NCBI RefSeq assembly: GCF_038624605.1
Contig: NZ_CP152020.1
Location: 2,039,312 to 2,103,311, forward strand
Direction of reading: 5' to 3'
From: Psychrobacillus sp. FSL K6-4046
Lineage (GTDB): Bacteria > Bacillota > Bacilli > Bacillales_A > Planococcaceae
DNA: 64,000 bases
The position numbers and the translations under genes are program-made. Positions 63,493 to 64,000 of this stretch are shown in pieces. The notes under the pieces are model-generated. The model ran no database searches. It saw nothing but the letters and a program-made list of their open reading frames with translations, and was not told where the DNA came from. Position 1 is the first letter of the stretch; the number at the start of each line of letters is the position of its first letter.

Positions 63493-63533
63493 AAAAAGTG
63501 AGCTTGGAGATACATTTCCAGCTCACTTTTTAT
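63493..63533 (+). terminator. Terminator of the repeat-protein gene
   Basis: AAAAAGTGAGCT (63493-63504) pairs with AGCTCACTTTTT (63520-63531) around inner GGA/TCC pairs, followed by a T-rich tail. Confidence 0.85.
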
Positions 63534-63779
63534 ATGAATTTTAAATCACCCCTTACCTTTAACATAACCATGAAAATAAAGCGTAAAGCTAAATGTAAAC
63601 CTTTTAAATGCTCCCATCTTAGTATTTCCACATAAATCACTTTTGTATAATTATTTATATAATATTCTATTTGAATTTTTCTAAACAATTATAAAAATAT
63701 AAAAATATCTATTGACTTCAATAGAGCAGTGTAGTAAATTCTTTCTATAGTAAAAACGAAAAACTTAATAGATTATTAT

Positions 63780-63893
63780 CTCTTATCAAGAGTAGCTGAG
63801 GGACTGGCCCGTTGAAGCTCGGCAACCATCTATACTAAAAAAGTATAGAAAGGTGCTAAATCCTGCAAAACATTTTGTTTTGGAAGATAAGAG
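63780..63893 (+). promoter_or_regulatory. SAM-I riboswitch (S-box)
   Basis: The sequence carries the S-box core: P1 CTCTTATC (63780-63787) closes with GATAAGAG (63886-63893). It contains AGAGTAGCTGAGGGACTGGCCC, the GAAGCTCGGCAACC segment and AAAGGTGCTAAATCCTGCA. These are the conserved kink-turn, core and J elements of the family. Binding of S-adenosylmethionine stabilises P1, frees the downstream terminator and stops transcription. Confidence 0.95.
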
Positions 63894-63913
63894 AGGACAA
63901 TACATATTTGTGT

Positions 63914-63945
63914 GCCTCTCTTTCTTTTGAAAGAGAGGCTTTTAT
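63914..63945 (+). terminator. S-box expression-platform terminator
   Basis: GCCTCTCTTTC pairs with GAAAGAGAGGC around a TTTT loop, followed by TTTTATATTT. The GAGAGG at 63891-63896 at the end of P1 can pair with CCTCTC, giving the antiterminator alternative. Confidence 0.92.
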
Positions 63946-63986
63946 ATTTATTCGTTTTTATTAATACATATTCAGGAGGAATTACA

Positions 63987-64000
63987 ATGAAAAAATTTAG
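63987..64000 (+). CDS. Start of an S-box-controlled gene (truncated by window end)
   Basis: ATG at 63987 follows AGGAGGAA and is followed by AAA AAA TTT AG, giving M-K-K-F and then the edge. A Lys-Lys start fits a signal peptide such as that of a methionine-binding lipoprotein (MetQ), but four codons are too few for an assignment. Regulation by SAM indicates a role in methionine, cysteine or SAM metabolism or transport. Confidence 0.7.

Larger units (their letters stand above)
61202..63569. mobile_element. Segment bracketed by MITE-family ends, carrying an IS3 element and a secreted-protein gene
   Basis: GGCTATGTTAAAGG at 61202-61215 is identical to the terminal repeat of copy A, and CCTTTAACATAACC at 63556-63569 is its inverse with one mismatch. 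Sequence just inside both ends also resembles the corresponding ends of copy A (TAAAATGGTATT on the left; GGTGATTTAAAAT read inward on the right). Between them lie an IS3 element (61317-62697) and the gene at 62801-63454. Without the IS, the unit would be about 990 bp. That it ever moved as a unit is inference. Confidence 0.5.

Noticed and set aside
61202-63569. Prophage or integrative element
   Set aside because: No integrase, phage or conjugation gene lies within or beside it; only an IS3 element and one secreted-protein gene.

Overview
The window reads as chromosomal DNA of a low-GC Gram-positive bacterium of the Bacillales, most likely in or near the Planococcaceae (Psychrobacillus, Lysinibacillus or Sporosarcina type). 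The evidence is strong AGGAGG ribosome binding sites, frequent GTG and TTG starts, Bacillus-type S-box control, and gene order from about 22.5 to 43 kb that follows the B. subtilis yp region (msrB-msrA, ypmS, ypmR, degV-like, plsC, dfrA, thyA, ypjP, ypiP, brxA, then ypgR, ypgQ, csp, ypeQ, ypeP, yplQ). Several genes look more staphylococcal or planococcal: a stand-alone MurG, an ArlRS-like pair, type II pantothenate kinase and a CvfC-type protein. The genus is inferred from this mix and not proven. No rRNA gene, intact canonical tRNA, CRISPR array or prophage was seen.

Layout. 0-8 kb: a MITE-like repeat, a VWA/MoxR pair (yojO/yojN), a small gene, a 21-bp-periodic repeat array, then odhB and odhA of the 2-oxoglutarate dehydrogenase complex, all leftward. 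8-10.6 kb: a two-component system with an isolated Shine-Dalgarno/AUG-UAA site upstream. 10.8-21.3 kb: a tRNA-like structured leader before a GNAT acetyltransferase, a second-type MurG, a MATE exporter, a secreted CAP-domain protein, a COG0523 GTPase, a carboxy-terminal protease, deoD, yozE and a chemoreceptor. 21.4-22.4 kb: a decayed IS1182-type transposase beside a GC-richer dispersed repeat. 22.5-30.2 kb: methionine sulfoxide repair, lipid and folate/thymidylate genes, and a bacilliredoxin. 30.7-45 kb: a divergent Mur ligase, CvfC/YpgR, an ABC-F protein, two cold-shock genes, an RNase H-like gene, coaW and assorted small genes. 45-51.5 kb: a diguanylate cyclase and a complete branched-chain amino acid ABC importer (livKHMGF). 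52-61 kb: oligoendopeptidase F, a UMF1 exporter, sugar acetyltransferase, thioesterase and the methionine-salvage pair mtnU/mtnE. 61.2-63.6 kb: an apparently complete IS3-family element and a repeat-containing secreted protein, both bracketed by ends resembling the MITE at the left edge. 63.8 kb to the end: a SAM-I riboswitch, its terminator and the first codons of the gene it controls.

The observations most worth a second look are the bistable tRNA-like leader at 10.8 kb, the 21-bp array at 3.6 kb, the repeat family whose ends also bracket a 2.4-kb cargo segment, the MurE-like ligase without the usual substrate-recognition motif, the start-stop site at 10.56 kb and an unannotated 25-residue membrane peptide at 28.8 kb. 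Everything here rests on reading the sequence; no database search or folding program was run.
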